Assembly: GCA_965368175.1 (NCBI GenBank)
Contig: CBDULX010000119.1
Location: 1 to 9,566 of the forward strand
DNA length: 9,566 nucleotides
Reading direction: 5' to 3'
Source: CBDULX01 sp965368175
GTDB lineage: Bacteria; Pseudomonadota; Gammaproteobacteria; SZUA-229
The position numbers were made by a program, and so were the translations under genes. The notes under the pieces were generated by a model, which saw nothing but the letters and a program-made list of their open reading frames with translations, was not told where the DNA came from and searched no databases. Positions 1 through 6,925 of this stretch are shown here, piece after piece; position 1 is the first letter of the stretch; every line of letters begins with the position of its first letter.

Positions 1-326
1 CCGGTGTTGAACCTCTGGATATTTTCGAGGTCGCAAAGCTTGAATTTGAACAACCTGATTTTAATCGATTCCCCTGTTTAAAAATGGCCTACGAATCACT
101 AAAAATGGGTGGTACGGCTACCACCGTACTGAATGCGGCCAATGAAATTGCTGTTGAGGCCTTCCTCAATGAGCAACTGGTCTTTACCAATATAGCCAGT
201 GTCATCGAAAAGACTCTGGAATCAATTACTGTACAGCAGTCCTTTGATCTGGAGCGTATTTTGTCTGTCGATGCTGAGGCACGGCAGGTAGCGCTTGATC
301 TTGTTGCCAGATTGGGAGTGAATTAA
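1..326 (+). CDS. dxr: 1-deoxy-D-xylulose 5-phosphate reductoisomerase, C-terminal part (5' end outside window)
   Basis: Dxr converts 1-deoxy-D-xylulose 5-phosphate to 2-C-methyl-D-erythritol 4-phosphate with NADPH, the first committed step of the MEP isoprenoid pathway, in the cytoplasm. Reading starts in frame at position 3, giving the last 107 residues of a protein usually near 400 residues. The visible part is the C-terminal helical region: an EPLD stretch, then the family-typical 'FPCLKMAYESLKMGGTA' and 'VLNAANEIAVEAFL' segments, then 'LSVDAEAR' close to the C-terminus. The NADPH-binding and metal-binding parts lie upstream and cannot be checked. The open frame is intact to the TAA at 324-326. 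Only 5 nt separate it from rseP, so the two are likely co-transcribed. Identification rests on the close match to the remembered E. coli C-terminus. Confidence 0.96.
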   Translation, partial: GVEPLDIFEVAKLEFEQPDFNRFPCLKMAYESLKMGGTATTVLNAANEIAVEAFLNEQLVFTNIASVIEKTLESITVQQSFDLERILSVDAEARQVALDLVARLGVN

Positions 327-331
327 AGTCT

Positions 332-1702
332 ATGGGTGGATTTCTGCATAATATTCTGTTTTTCATCATTGCCATTGGGGTTCTGGTGGCTTTTCATGAA
401 TTTGGTCATTACTGGGTCGCTCGCCTGCTCAAGGTCAAGGTCTTGCGGTTCTCGATCGGTTTTGGCAAACCGCTGATTAAATGGACCCGTAAAAAGGGTG
501 AAGATGAGATCGAATATGTCATAGCAGCCATACCTCTGGGTGGTTATGTCAAGATGCTGGATGAGCGGGAAGCTCCGGTCGACTCAAGCGAGATAAGCCG
601 TGCTTTTAATACCCAGCCTGTGTTGAATCGCATTGCTATTGTGGTGGCGGGACCTTTATTCAATTTTATACTGGCCATTGCGCTCTACTGGCTGGTATTT
701 CTAAACGGTGAGCAGGGGCTCAGGCCGCTACTGGATCAGCCGGTGGCTGAATCTGTCGCCGCCAGTGCCGGTTTTGCTGAAGACGATGAGATTTTAGCGG
801 TGGCTGATACCGAGGTGAAAACCTGGCAGGCATTTCGTCTGGCATTAATCGATCACGGCATTGATGGTGGTGAGCTTGTAATTAAAGTAAAAGATGCGGA
901 TCACCTGGTGGTCAACCGAGTGCTGGACATTGGCGATCGCCATATCCTGGATGATAAGGCAGATGTCATTGAGCAGCTGGGCTTTCGTTCCTGGCAGCCA
1001 GTCTTGCTCCCCATTATCGGTGGTGTGATTGATACCGGAGCGGCAAAATCGGCCGGTTTGCAGGAGGCAGATCAGGTATTGGCAGTGGATGGTCAGGCTA
1101 TCACCAGCTGGGAGCAACTGGTTGAGTTGATAAAAGTCAGTCCTGGTAAAAAGCTGGAGTTTCTGATTTCTCGTAATGGCAAGGAGCAGTTCATCAGTGT
1201 GACGCCAGGTGAGCGCGTACAGGGTCATATTACCAGTGGTTTTATCGGCGCTTATCAGCATGTACCGGCTGAAGTGATCGAAAAGATGAAAACCGATATT
1301 GAGTACGGCCCAGTTGAAGCATTTGGCAAAGCTGTGCAAAAGACCTGGTCCATGTCTGTACTCACCCTTCGAGTATTGGGTAAAATGCTGCTCGGCGAAG
1401 CGGCGCTGGAAAACATCAGTGGGCCGATTACTATTGCATCCTATGCCGGCATTACCGCCAGTATCGGTTTTATAACGTACCTGAGTTTTCTGGCCATCAT
1501 TTCTGTAAGCCTTGGGGTTTTGAACCTGCTACCAGTGCCCATGCTGGATGGCGGTCATCTGCTGTATTACCTGATTGAAATGATTAAAGGTTCGCCGGTT
1601 TCTGAAAAATTTGAAGAGTTGGGACAACAAGTTGGACTGGCGCTACTCCTGATGTTGATGGGGCTGGCCATTTACAATGACATCCAGCGACTAATAAATT
1701 GA
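332..1702 (+). CDS. rseP: RseP site-2 intramembrane zinc metalloprotease
   Basis: RseP cuts membrane-spanning segments inside the inner membrane. In E. coli it performs the second cleavage of the anti-sigma factor RseA, releasing sigma-E under outer-membrane stress, and it also removes leftover signal peptides. The 456 residues compare with 450 in E. coli. The zinc motif HEFGH is at residues 22-26 within the first membrane segment. The second active-site motif, NLLPVPMLDGG, has Asn398 and Asp406, matching E. coli Asn394 and Asp402. Two PDZ domains lie between, at roughly residues 125-220 and 222-310; the second is clear (IGGVIDTGAAKSAGLQEADQ). Membrane segments are near residues 100-118, 378-402 and 430-448. 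No strong Shine-Dalgarno is seen; a GGGAG lies 13 nt upstream inside dxr, so translational coupling is likely. The ATG at 332 gives the expected N-terminus. It sits directly before bamA, in keeping with its role in envelope stress. Confidence 0.98.
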   Translation: MGGFLHNILFFIIAIGVLVAFHEFGHYWVARLLKVKVLRFSIGFGKPLIKWTRKKGEDEIEYVIAAIPLGGYVKMLDEREAPVDSSEISRAFNTQPVLNRIAIVVAGPLFNFILAIALYWLVFLNGEQGLRPLLDQPVAESVAASAGFAEDDEILAVADTEVKTWQAFRLALIDHGIDGGELVIKVKDADHLVVNRVLDIGDRHILDDKADVIEQLGFRSWQPVLLPIIGGVIDTGAAKSAGLQEADQVLAVDGQAITSWEQLVELIKVSPGKKLEFLISRNGKEQFISVTPGERVQGHITSGFIGAYQHVPAEVIEKMKTDIEYGPVEAFGKAVQKTWSMSVLTLRVLGKMLLGEAALENISGPITIASYAGITASIGFITYLSFLAIISVSLGVLNLLPVPMLDGGHLLYYLIEMIKGSPVSEKFEELGQQVGLALLLMLMGLAIYNDIQRLIN

Positions 1703-1703
1703 G

Positions 1704-4064
1704 ATGAGAATGATAAAACGCTGGTTTCTGCTATTTTTTGTTTTAAGTTTATTGTCCGTTTCCGTCCAGGCTGCTACAAAATTCACCATCAGTGAAATTC
1801 GATTGCAGGGTCTGGAACGTATTCCTGATGGCACCCTGTTGAATTATCTCCCGGTACGTGTGGGGGATGTGATGGATACCAGGAAGGCGGCTTATGCTAT
1901 TGAGCAGCTCTATAAAACAGGTTTTTTTAAAGATGTAAAACTGGCCCGTGATGGTAATGTGCTGGTGGTGCAGGTAATTGAGCGTCCCGCTATCGCCAAT
2001 GTGAAATTTTCCGGCAATAACGATATAGACGATGAGCAGCTGGAAACCGTACTTAAGGAAATAGGCATAGTACAGGGTCGGGTGTTTAATCCTTCTGCAC
2101 TGGATAAAATTGAACTGGGCCTGAAGCAACAGGCTTATTATAGCCAGGGCAAATATGCCGTTCGTATTGTAACTAAGGTTACGGAGCTTGAGCAAAACAG
2201 AGTCGATATTGAAATTGAGATCTCGGAAGGCGTTGTAGCAAGAATCAAGCAGGTTAATATTGTCGGCAATCAGGTATTCGATGACGATACCCTGTTATCT
2301 GAGATGCAGCTGGGTGTACCCGGAAGCTGGAATATCTTCTCCAGTATCGATGAGTATGCCAAACCCAAGCTGGCTGCAGATCTGGAAACTCTTAAATCCT
2401 ATTATCAGGATCGCGGTTATATCAAGTTTGAAATTGAATCCACTCAGGTCACCATTACGCCAGATAAAAAAGATATTTATATCACCATTAATGTTAATGA
2501 AGGTGAGCAGTACCGGGTTGATGAAGTCAAATTGCTTGGCGAATTTGTGATTGAAAAATCACAGCTCGAAGCACAGTTGTTAACCAGACCGGGTAATCTT
2601 TTTTCCAGACAGAAGATGACAGACAGTCAAAACATGTTAACTCGTAAACTGGGTAATGAAGGTTATGCATTTGCTCGAGTCAGAATATTCCCGGACATCA
2701 ATGAAGACAAAAAACTGGTTAATATCACTTATATGGTAGAGCCAGGTAAGAAGGTCTATGTTCGCAGAATAAACTTTGCAGGAAACTACAAAACCCGAGA
2801 TGAAGTATTACGCCGGGAAATGCGATTGATGGAAGGGGCCGAGCTGTCGAATACTAAACTGGAGCGCTCCAAGATTCGTTTGCAACGACTGAGTTTCGTC
2901 GAAGATGTCGTCATCGATAAAACACCGGTGGCGGGTACCGATGATATGGTCGATATCAATATCAACATTACCGAGCGATTATCAGGAAGCTTCAATATTG
3001 GCGCTGGTTTTTCCCAGGATCAGGGTTTCGTATTTAATATGGGCCTGCAAATGGAAAATCTGCTGGGTACTGGGCAAAAGCTGGGTATTAACTTTAGCAA
3101 TGACGATGCGAACAAGGTATACAGCGTTTCGTTTACCGATCCTTATCATACCATCGATGGCGTTAGCCGCACCTTTAGTTTTTCCTATCGCAAACGTGAT
3201 GCGGTGGAAGAGGAAATTAATAACTTTCTGGAAAATACCTATGGTGCTAGTGTTAATTATGGTATCCCCCTGACTGAATATGATCGGGTACAGTTAGGAT
3301 TTGGTTTTGAGCGCACCGAAATCTTACGAGGATTAACTACGACAACTTCAGTTGAAGTACAGGAATTCCTCAATGACTATCCCGATAATCCCACCGATGA
3401 AAATGGGCTTGTAACAGAAGCCAGTTTCGATGCAATCACATTAGCCGCCAGTTACTCTCACGATACACGAAACCGTACGGTTTTTGCCAATCAGGGCAGT
3501 CAGCAGGTGGTGGGGATCGATATGACGGCACCCGGCAGTGATCAGGAGTATTATAAGCTCAGCTATCGCACCAAGTTCTACTTTACACTGACGTCCGATT
3601 TAACTTTGATGCTGCGATCAGATATCGGTTATGGGGGTGGTTATGGTGATACTGACTCACTGCCCCTGTATAACCGTTATTATGCCGGTGGTTTAAGGAC
3701 GGTTCGTGGTTTCGACAGTAATTCTCTGGGGCCAGAGAATGAATATGGTGATCCACGGGGTGGAGATATCCGCACAGTGGCGGGTGCGGAAGTGATATTC
3801 CCTGTACCCTTCGTTGAAAAGCCACCTTCATCCGTTCGTTTCAGCGCGTTTTATGATATTGGTAATGTCTTCCTCAAAGATCGAGGTAATGATAATCCAG
3901 ATGAGCAGGGTTTTGAGAAAGATAAATTGCGCAGTGCAATCGGTGTTTCATTCGTCTGGCTGGCACCCATTGGCCCACTACAGTTTAGTTGGTCACGACC
4001 CATCGAGGAAAAAGATGGTGATGATACCAAGGGTTTCCAGTTTAGTATTGGTTCATTCTTCTAG
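1704..4064 (+). CDS. bamA: BamA, outer-membrane protein insertion porin (Omp85 family)
   Basis: BamA is the core of the BAM complex, which folds and inserts beta-barrel proteins into the outer membrane. The 786 residues compare with 810 in E. coli. A signal peptide ends at Val-Gln-Ala (21-23). Five POTRA domains follow at about 27-94, 95-175, 178-266, 269-347 and 350-424, then the 16-strand barrel from about 428. The L6 signature VRGF is at 667-670, needed for barrel function in the family. The protein ends GFQFSIGSFF, a beta-signal with a terminal Phe. One nucleotide separates the rseP stop from the ATG at 1704. A second in-frame ATG at 1710 stands 6 nt after the GAG at 1701-1703 and would give a tidier signal peptide (MIKRWFLLFF), so the true start may be 1710. 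No frameshift or domain loss is seen. Confidence 0.98.
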   Translation: MRMIKRWFLLFFVLSLLSVSVQAATKFTISEIRLQGLERIPDGTLLNYLPVRVGDVMDTRKAAYAIEQLYKTGFFKDVKLARDGNVLVVQVIERPAIANVKFSGNNDIDDEQLETVLKEIGIVQGRVFNPSALDKIELGLKQQAYYSQGKYAVRIVTKVTELEQNRVDIEIEISEGVVARIKQVNIVGNQVFDDDTLLSEMQLGVPGSWNIFSSIDEYAKPKLAADLETLKSYYQDRGYIKFEIESTQVTITPDKKDIYITINVNEGEQYRVDEVKLLGEFVIEKSQLEAQLLTRPGNLFSRQKMTDSQNMLTRKLGNEGYAFARVRIFPDINEDKKLVNITYMVEPGKKVYVRRINFAGNYKTRDEVLRREMRLMEGAELSNTKLERSKIRLQRLSFVEDVVIDKTPVAGTDDMVDININITERLSGSFNIGAGFSQDQGFVFNMGLQMENLLGTGQKLGINFSNDDANKVYSVSFTDPYHTIDGVSRTFSFSYRKRDAVEEEINNFLENTYGASVNYGIPLTEYDRVQLGFGFERTEILRGLTTTTSVEVQEFLNDYPDNPTDENGLVTEASFDAITLAASYSHDTRNRTVFANQGSQQVVGIDMTAPGSDQEYYKLSYRTKFYFTLTSDLTLMLRSDIGYGGGYGDTDSLPLYNRYYAGGLRTVRGFDSNSLGPENEYGDPRGGDIRTVAGAEVIFPVPFVEKPPSSVRFSAFYDIGNVFLKDRGNDNPDEQGFEKDKLRSAIGVSFVWLAPIGPLQFSWSRPIEEKDGDDTKGFQFSIGSFF

Positions 4065-4068
4065 GAGG
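4063..4068 (+). promoter_or_regulatory. Strong Shine-Dalgarno of skp, overlapping the bamA stop
   Basis: AGGAGG lies 6 nt before the skp ATG at 4075 and shares bases with the bamA TAG stop (4062-4064). It is the best Shine-Dalgarno match in the window and fixes the skp start, ruling out upstream in-frame codons that lie inside bamA. The overlap suggests that ribosomes finishing bamA can reload on skp, while the strong site also allows high independent initiation. Confidence 0.85.
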
Positions 4069-4074
4069 ATATAC

Positions 4075-4578
4075 ATGTTTAATAAAAAAATTATTGGTTT
4101 ATTAGCTCTTTTACTGCTTGTGCCATCGAGTTGGGCTGCAGATTTGAAAGTGGGTGTGCTGAATATGCAGAAACTGCAGAGCGAATCACCACAAATCAAA
4201 GAGATCATGAACCGATTACAAAAGCGTTTTGAGGAGCCGGGTCAGGCCCTGTCGAAATTGGCCAAAGAAATTCAACAAGATGAAAAAGATTTAAAGCAGA
4301 ATGAAGTCCTGATGAGTCCGGCCAAACTGAAAAAGGCCAAGCAGGCACTTGTTGATAAGGTCAAATCATTCCGTGAGCAGGAAGCTGATCTAAATAAAGA
4401 AATGCAAACCATGCGCAATCAGGAACTGGCCGTATTCAATGAGAAAGTGAATCAAATGCTTAATGAGCTGGCAAAAAAAGAAGGTTACGATCTGATTCTT
4501 ATGGAAGGTATCGTATTTGTTAGTGACAAACTGGATATTACCGATAAACTACTGAGCAAGTTAAAAAAAGATAAATAG
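4075..4578 (+). CDS. skp: Skp/OmpH-family periplasmic chaperone
   Basis: Skp is a trimeric periplasmic chaperone that holds unfolded outer-membrane proteins between the Sec translocon and the BAM complex. The ATG at 4075 gives 167 residues (E. coli precursor: 161). The signal peptide has basic Lys4-Lys5, a Leu-rich core and a cleavage site after Ala21 (Ser-Trp-Ala), leaving ADLKVGVLNMQKL, which resembles the mature Skp start. Residues about 45-130 are very rich in Lys, Glu and Gln in heptad-like order and should form the long coiled-coil arms. The C-terminal part (YDLILMEGIVFVSDKLDITD) returns to the beta body, with the family-typical 'DIT' near the end. The gene lies between bamA and lpxD, the standard place. 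The mature protein looks strongly basic, as expected for Skp. Confidence 0.96.
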   Translation: MFNKKIIGLLALLLLVPSSWAADLKVGVLNMQKLQSESPQIKEIMNRLQKRFEEPGQALSKLAKEIQQDEKDLKQNEVLMSPAKLKKAKQALVDKVKSFREQEADLNKEMQTMRNQELAVFNEKVNQMLNELAKKEGYDLILMEGIVFVSDKLDITDKLLSKLKKDK

Positions 4579-4594
4579 AATAGCACGCACTGTA

Positions 4595-5611
4595 ATGGGA
4601 TACACATTAAACAAGCTCGCTAAACAGGTCGGTGGCACAGTCTTAGGTAATGGAGACTGTGAAATTTCCAGTGTTGCATCGATCGAAAATGCCGGTCAGG
4701 GCGACATCAGCTTTGTTTACACTGCCAAATTTGTTAAATATCTGGAGTCTACTGCAGCATCTGCAGTTATTGTTACTGCAGAACTGGCAGAAAAAGCCAG
4801 TGTGCCGGTGCTGGTTGCTGATAATCCTCGAGCCACCTATGCGCACATAGCGAGTATTCTTTATCCCGCTTATCATCCTGAGCCGGGTGTGCATTCCAGT
4901 GCCGTTATTGATGATGCGGCCAGTATTTCAGATACTGCTTATGTAGGGGCCAATGCGGTAATTGAAGCCGGAGCGGTTATTGATGACAGGGCATATATCG
5001 GACCCGGATGTGTTATTGGGCGGGATTCCAGAATTGGTGCTGACGCCTATATCCATGCCAATGTTACCGTCTATTACGGCTGTATAATCGGTGAGAATAC
5101 CATCATTCATTCTGGTACAACCATCGGGGCAGATGGTTTTGGATTTGAGCTTGACCAGGGTAAGTGGGTCAAAATTCCTCAGATTGGTGGCGTCATAATT
5201 GGCAGCCATGTAGAGATTGGCGCCTGTTCTACCGTAGATCGTGGCGCGGTAGCGGATACGGTTATCGAGGACGGTGTTAAACTGGACAATCATATCCAGA
5301 TCGCCCATGGGGTAAAGGTAGGTGAGCACTCAATCATGTCTAGTGGTGTAGGTGTAGCGGGCAGTACGAAAATTGGAAAAAACGTAATTGTTGGTGGAAT
5401 GACCGGTATCAGGGATAATATCGAGATTGCCGACAATGTTATGATTACTGCAATGTCACTGGTTTCCAAATCACTGGTTAAACCCGGCTCTTACTCATCC
5501 AATACTCCCATTGATGATACAAGAACATGGCGAAAAAATACTGCCCGATTCAGACAACTGGATGAACTGGCCAGACGGATACAGCAGCTCGAGAAGCTGG
5601 TTAATAAGTAG
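4595..5611 (+). CDS. lpxD: LpxD, UDP-3-O-(3-hydroxyacyl)glucosamine N-acyltransferase
   Basis: LpxD adds a second 3-hydroxyacyl chain, from acyl-ACP, to the 2-amino group of UDP-3-O-acylglucosamine, the third step of lipid A synthesis, in the cytoplasm. The 338 residues compare with 341 in E. coli. Residues 1-100 form the N-terminal uridine-binding domain (NGDCEISSVASIENAGQGDI). Residues about 100-290 are a left-handed beta-helix of hexapeptide repeats, with the ADGFGFE, WVKIPQIGGVIIG and EIGACSTVDRGA signatures. Catalytic His238 in QIAHG corresponds to E. coli His239. The C-terminal helix ends QQLEKLVNK. The 16-nt gap after skp has no recognisable Shine-Dalgarno, and no alternative in-frame start lies nearby, so translation may depend on coupling. 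By my alignment Leu289 stands at the position of E. coli Met290, a residue tied to acyl-chain length choice. Confidence 0.98.
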   Translation: MGYTLNKLAKQVGGTVLGNGDCEISSVASIENAGQGDISFVYTAKFVKYLESTAASAVIVTAELAEKASVPVLVADNPRATYAHIASILYPAYHPEPGVHSSAVIDDAASISDTAYVGANAVIEAGAVIDDRAYIGPGCVIGRDSRIGADAYIHANVTVYYGCIIGENTIIHSGTTIGADGFGFELDQGKWVKIPQIGGVIIGSHVEIGACSTVDRGAVADTVIEDGVKLDNHIQIAHGVKVGEHSIMSSGVGVAGSTKIGKNVIVGGMTGIRDNIEIADNVMITAMSLVSKSLVKPGSYSSNTPIDDTRTWRKNTARFRQLDELARRIQQLEKLVNK

Positions 5612-5617
5612 AATATT

Positions 5618-5621
5618 GAGG
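5618..5621 (+). promoter_or_regulatory. Ribosome binding site choosing the TTG start of fabZ
   Basis: GAGG ends 8 nt before TTG at 5630 but 17 nt before the in-frame ATG at 5639. The spacing favours the TTG. The TTG start adds only Met-Asn-Thr to the protein. Confidence 0.55.
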
Positions 5622-5629
5622 TTAGCATT

Positions 5630-6082
5630 TTGAATACAATGAATATAAATGAGATAGCAAATACTCTTCCTCATCGCTATCCGTTTCAGCTGGTAGATAA
5701 AGTACTGGATTATGAAGTGGGAAAATGGCTGACGGCAATCAAAAATGTCACCATCAACGAACCGTTTTTCGAAGGGCATTTTCCGGGTTATCCGGTCATG
5801 CCGGGTGTACTGATTATGGAAGCCCTGGCTCAGGCCACGGGTTTACTGGGTTTTCGTACTATGGATGAAGACCCCAGCGCGAATATGCTTTACCTGTTTG
5901 TCGGAATCGATAAAGCTCGATTTAAACGTCAGGTGGTGCCAGGCGATACGCTTACCTTACATGTAAAGCTGCTGAAGCGTAGCCGTAATATATGGAAATT
6001 TGATTGTGAAGCCAGAGTTGGTGAGGAACTGGCTGCCAGTGCAGAAATCATGTGTGCGGCAACCAAGAAGCCATCAGAGTAA
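5630..6082 (+). CDS. fabZ: FabZ, 3-hydroxyacyl-ACP dehydratase
   Basis: FabZ dehydrates (3R)-3-hydroxyacyl-ACP to trans-2-enoyl-ACP in fatty acid elongation. It draws on the same 3-hydroxyacyl-ACP pool as LpxA and LpxD, so its place between them is functionally sensible and balances phospholipid against lipid A. The 150 residues form one hot-dog fold, against 151 in E. coli. Visible signatures are LPHRYPFQLVDKVL, then EGHFPGYPVMPGVLIMEALAQ with catalytic His50 and Glu64, and IDKARFKRQVVPGD. The start is taken as TTG at 5630 from the spacing to GAGG; ATG at 5639 would give 147 residues. It begins 18 nt after lpxD and ends 8 nt before lpxA. Confidence 0.97.
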   Translation: MNTMNINEIANTLPHRYPFQLVDKVLDYEVGKWLTAIKNVTINEPFFEGHFPGYPVMPGVLIMEALAQATGLLGFRTMDEDPSANMLYLFVGIDKARFKRQVVPGDTLTLHVKLLKRSRNIWKFDCEARVGEELAASAEIMCAATKKPSE

Positions 6083-6090
6083 ATTATCCG

Positions 6091-6861
6091 ATGATCCACC
6101 AGACAGCCATTGTAGACCCAGCAGCAAGGATTGCCGATGACGTTGAAATTGGCCCCTATAGTATCATTGGTGCCGATGTGGAAATCGCTGAGGGCTGCTG
6201 GATAGGTCCCCATGTAGTGATTAAGGGACCCACCCGTATTGGCCGAGACAATCGAATATTCCAGTTTGCTTCCATTGGTGAGCAACCTCAGGATCTGAAA
6301 TACGCCGGACAGCCCACCCAACTCGAGATCGGTGACCGGAATACCATCCGAGAATATGTCACTCTTAATCGAGGAACCGTTGAAGATACCGGTATTACCC
6401 GCATTGGTAGCGACAATCTACTTATGGCTTATGTGCATGTGGCACACGACTGCCGGGTAGGTAATCATGTGATCCTGGCGAATTCGGCGTCACTGGCAGG
6501 ACATGTCCATGTTGACGATCATGCCATACTGGGAGGGTTCACTCTGGTGCATCAGTTCAGTCGTATTGGAGCACATTGTTTTACCAGTATGGGTTCGGCA
6601 GTTAATCGTGATGTACCCCCCTATGTCGTGGTATCGGGTAATTATGCCAGACCCAATGGAATTAATAAGGAAGGCTTAAAGCGTCGGGGATTTTCTCCCG
6701 AAGCTATCCGAGCCATTGTGAATGCATATAAACTGATGATACGATCTCATAAACCACGAGCTGAAGTCCTGAAAGAAGTGGCTTCACTGGTGGAAAAATT
6801 TCCCGAAGTAAAAGTTTTCGTAGACTTTATCAACGCCAGCAAACGTGGCATAGTGCGTTAA
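6091..6861 (+). CDS. lpxA: LpxA, UDP-N-acetylglucosamine O-acyltransferase
   Basis: LpxA transfers a 3-hydroxyacyl chain from ACP to the 3-OH of UDP-GlcNAc, the first step of lipid A synthesis; it works as a cytoplasmic trimer. From ATG 6091 it has 256 residues (E. coli: 262, about one hexapeptide longer at the N-terminus). Hexapeptide repeats run to about residue 185, followed by a C-terminal helical domain (INKEGLKRRGFSPEAI). Signatures are FQFASIGEQPQDLKYAG, GDRNTIREYVTLNRGT and VAHDC, with catalytic His119 matching E. coli His125. Met167 stands where E. coli has Gly173 and P. aeruginosa Met169, the hydrocarbon-ruler position, which suggests a preference for C10 rather than C14 chains. A GTG at 6052 would extend the frame into fabZ, but the family N-terminus (MIHQTAIVDP) begins at 6091. 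The Shine-Dalgarno is weak. The frame ends at TAA 6859-6861, and lpxB does not follow. Confidence 0.98.
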   Translation: MIHQTAIVDPAARIADDVEIGPYSIIGADVEIAEGCWIGPHVVIKGPTRIGRDNRIFQFASIGEQPQDLKYAGQPTQLEIGDRNTIREYVTLNRGTVEDTGITRIGSDNLLMAYVHVAHDCRVGNHVILANSASLAGHVHVDDHAILGGFTLVHQFSRIGAHCFTSMGSAVNRDVPPYVVVSGNYARPNGINKEGLKRRGFSPEAIRAIVNAYKLMIRSHKPRAEVLKEVASLVEKFPEVKVFVDFINASKRGIVR

Positions 6862-6874
6862 AGTTCACATATTT

Positions 6875-6901
6875 TTGGGTTAAAATAATACAAACTATAA
6901 C
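6875..6901 (+). promoter_or_regulatory. Possible weak promoter before the outer-membrane protein gene
   Basis: The 64-nt gap between lpxA and the next gene is AT-rich. TATAAC at 6896-6901 could serve as a -10 box, with TTGGGT at 6875-6880 as a poor -35 box, 15 nt apart. No terminator is visible after lpxA, so read-through from the lpx operon is equally possible. Confidence 0.25.
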
Positions 6902-6925
6902 AATTGCGAATCTCCCTGGAGCTTT

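Noticed and set aside
845..1339. 164-codon open frame on the minus strand inside rseP
   Set aside because: It lies fully antisense to a well-conserved gene, has no recognisable domain or ribosome binding site, and its composition is that of reverse-complement coding sequence.
3814..4074. N-terminal extension of skp into bamA
   Set aside because: The extension is an out-of-frame reading of bamA with no signal peptide; the strong AGGAGG and the signal peptide both place the start at 4075.
6052..6090. GTG start giving a 13-residue longer LpxA
   Set aside because: The extra residues overlap the fabZ end and have no counterpart in the family; the conserved N-terminus begins at ATG 6091.
1..6861. 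Sigma-E promoter inside the envelope operon, as in E. coli
   Set aside because: I looked for a GAACTT-type -35 with a suitable -10 upstream of bamA and skp and saw no convincing pair. A weight-matrix scan could still find a divergent one.
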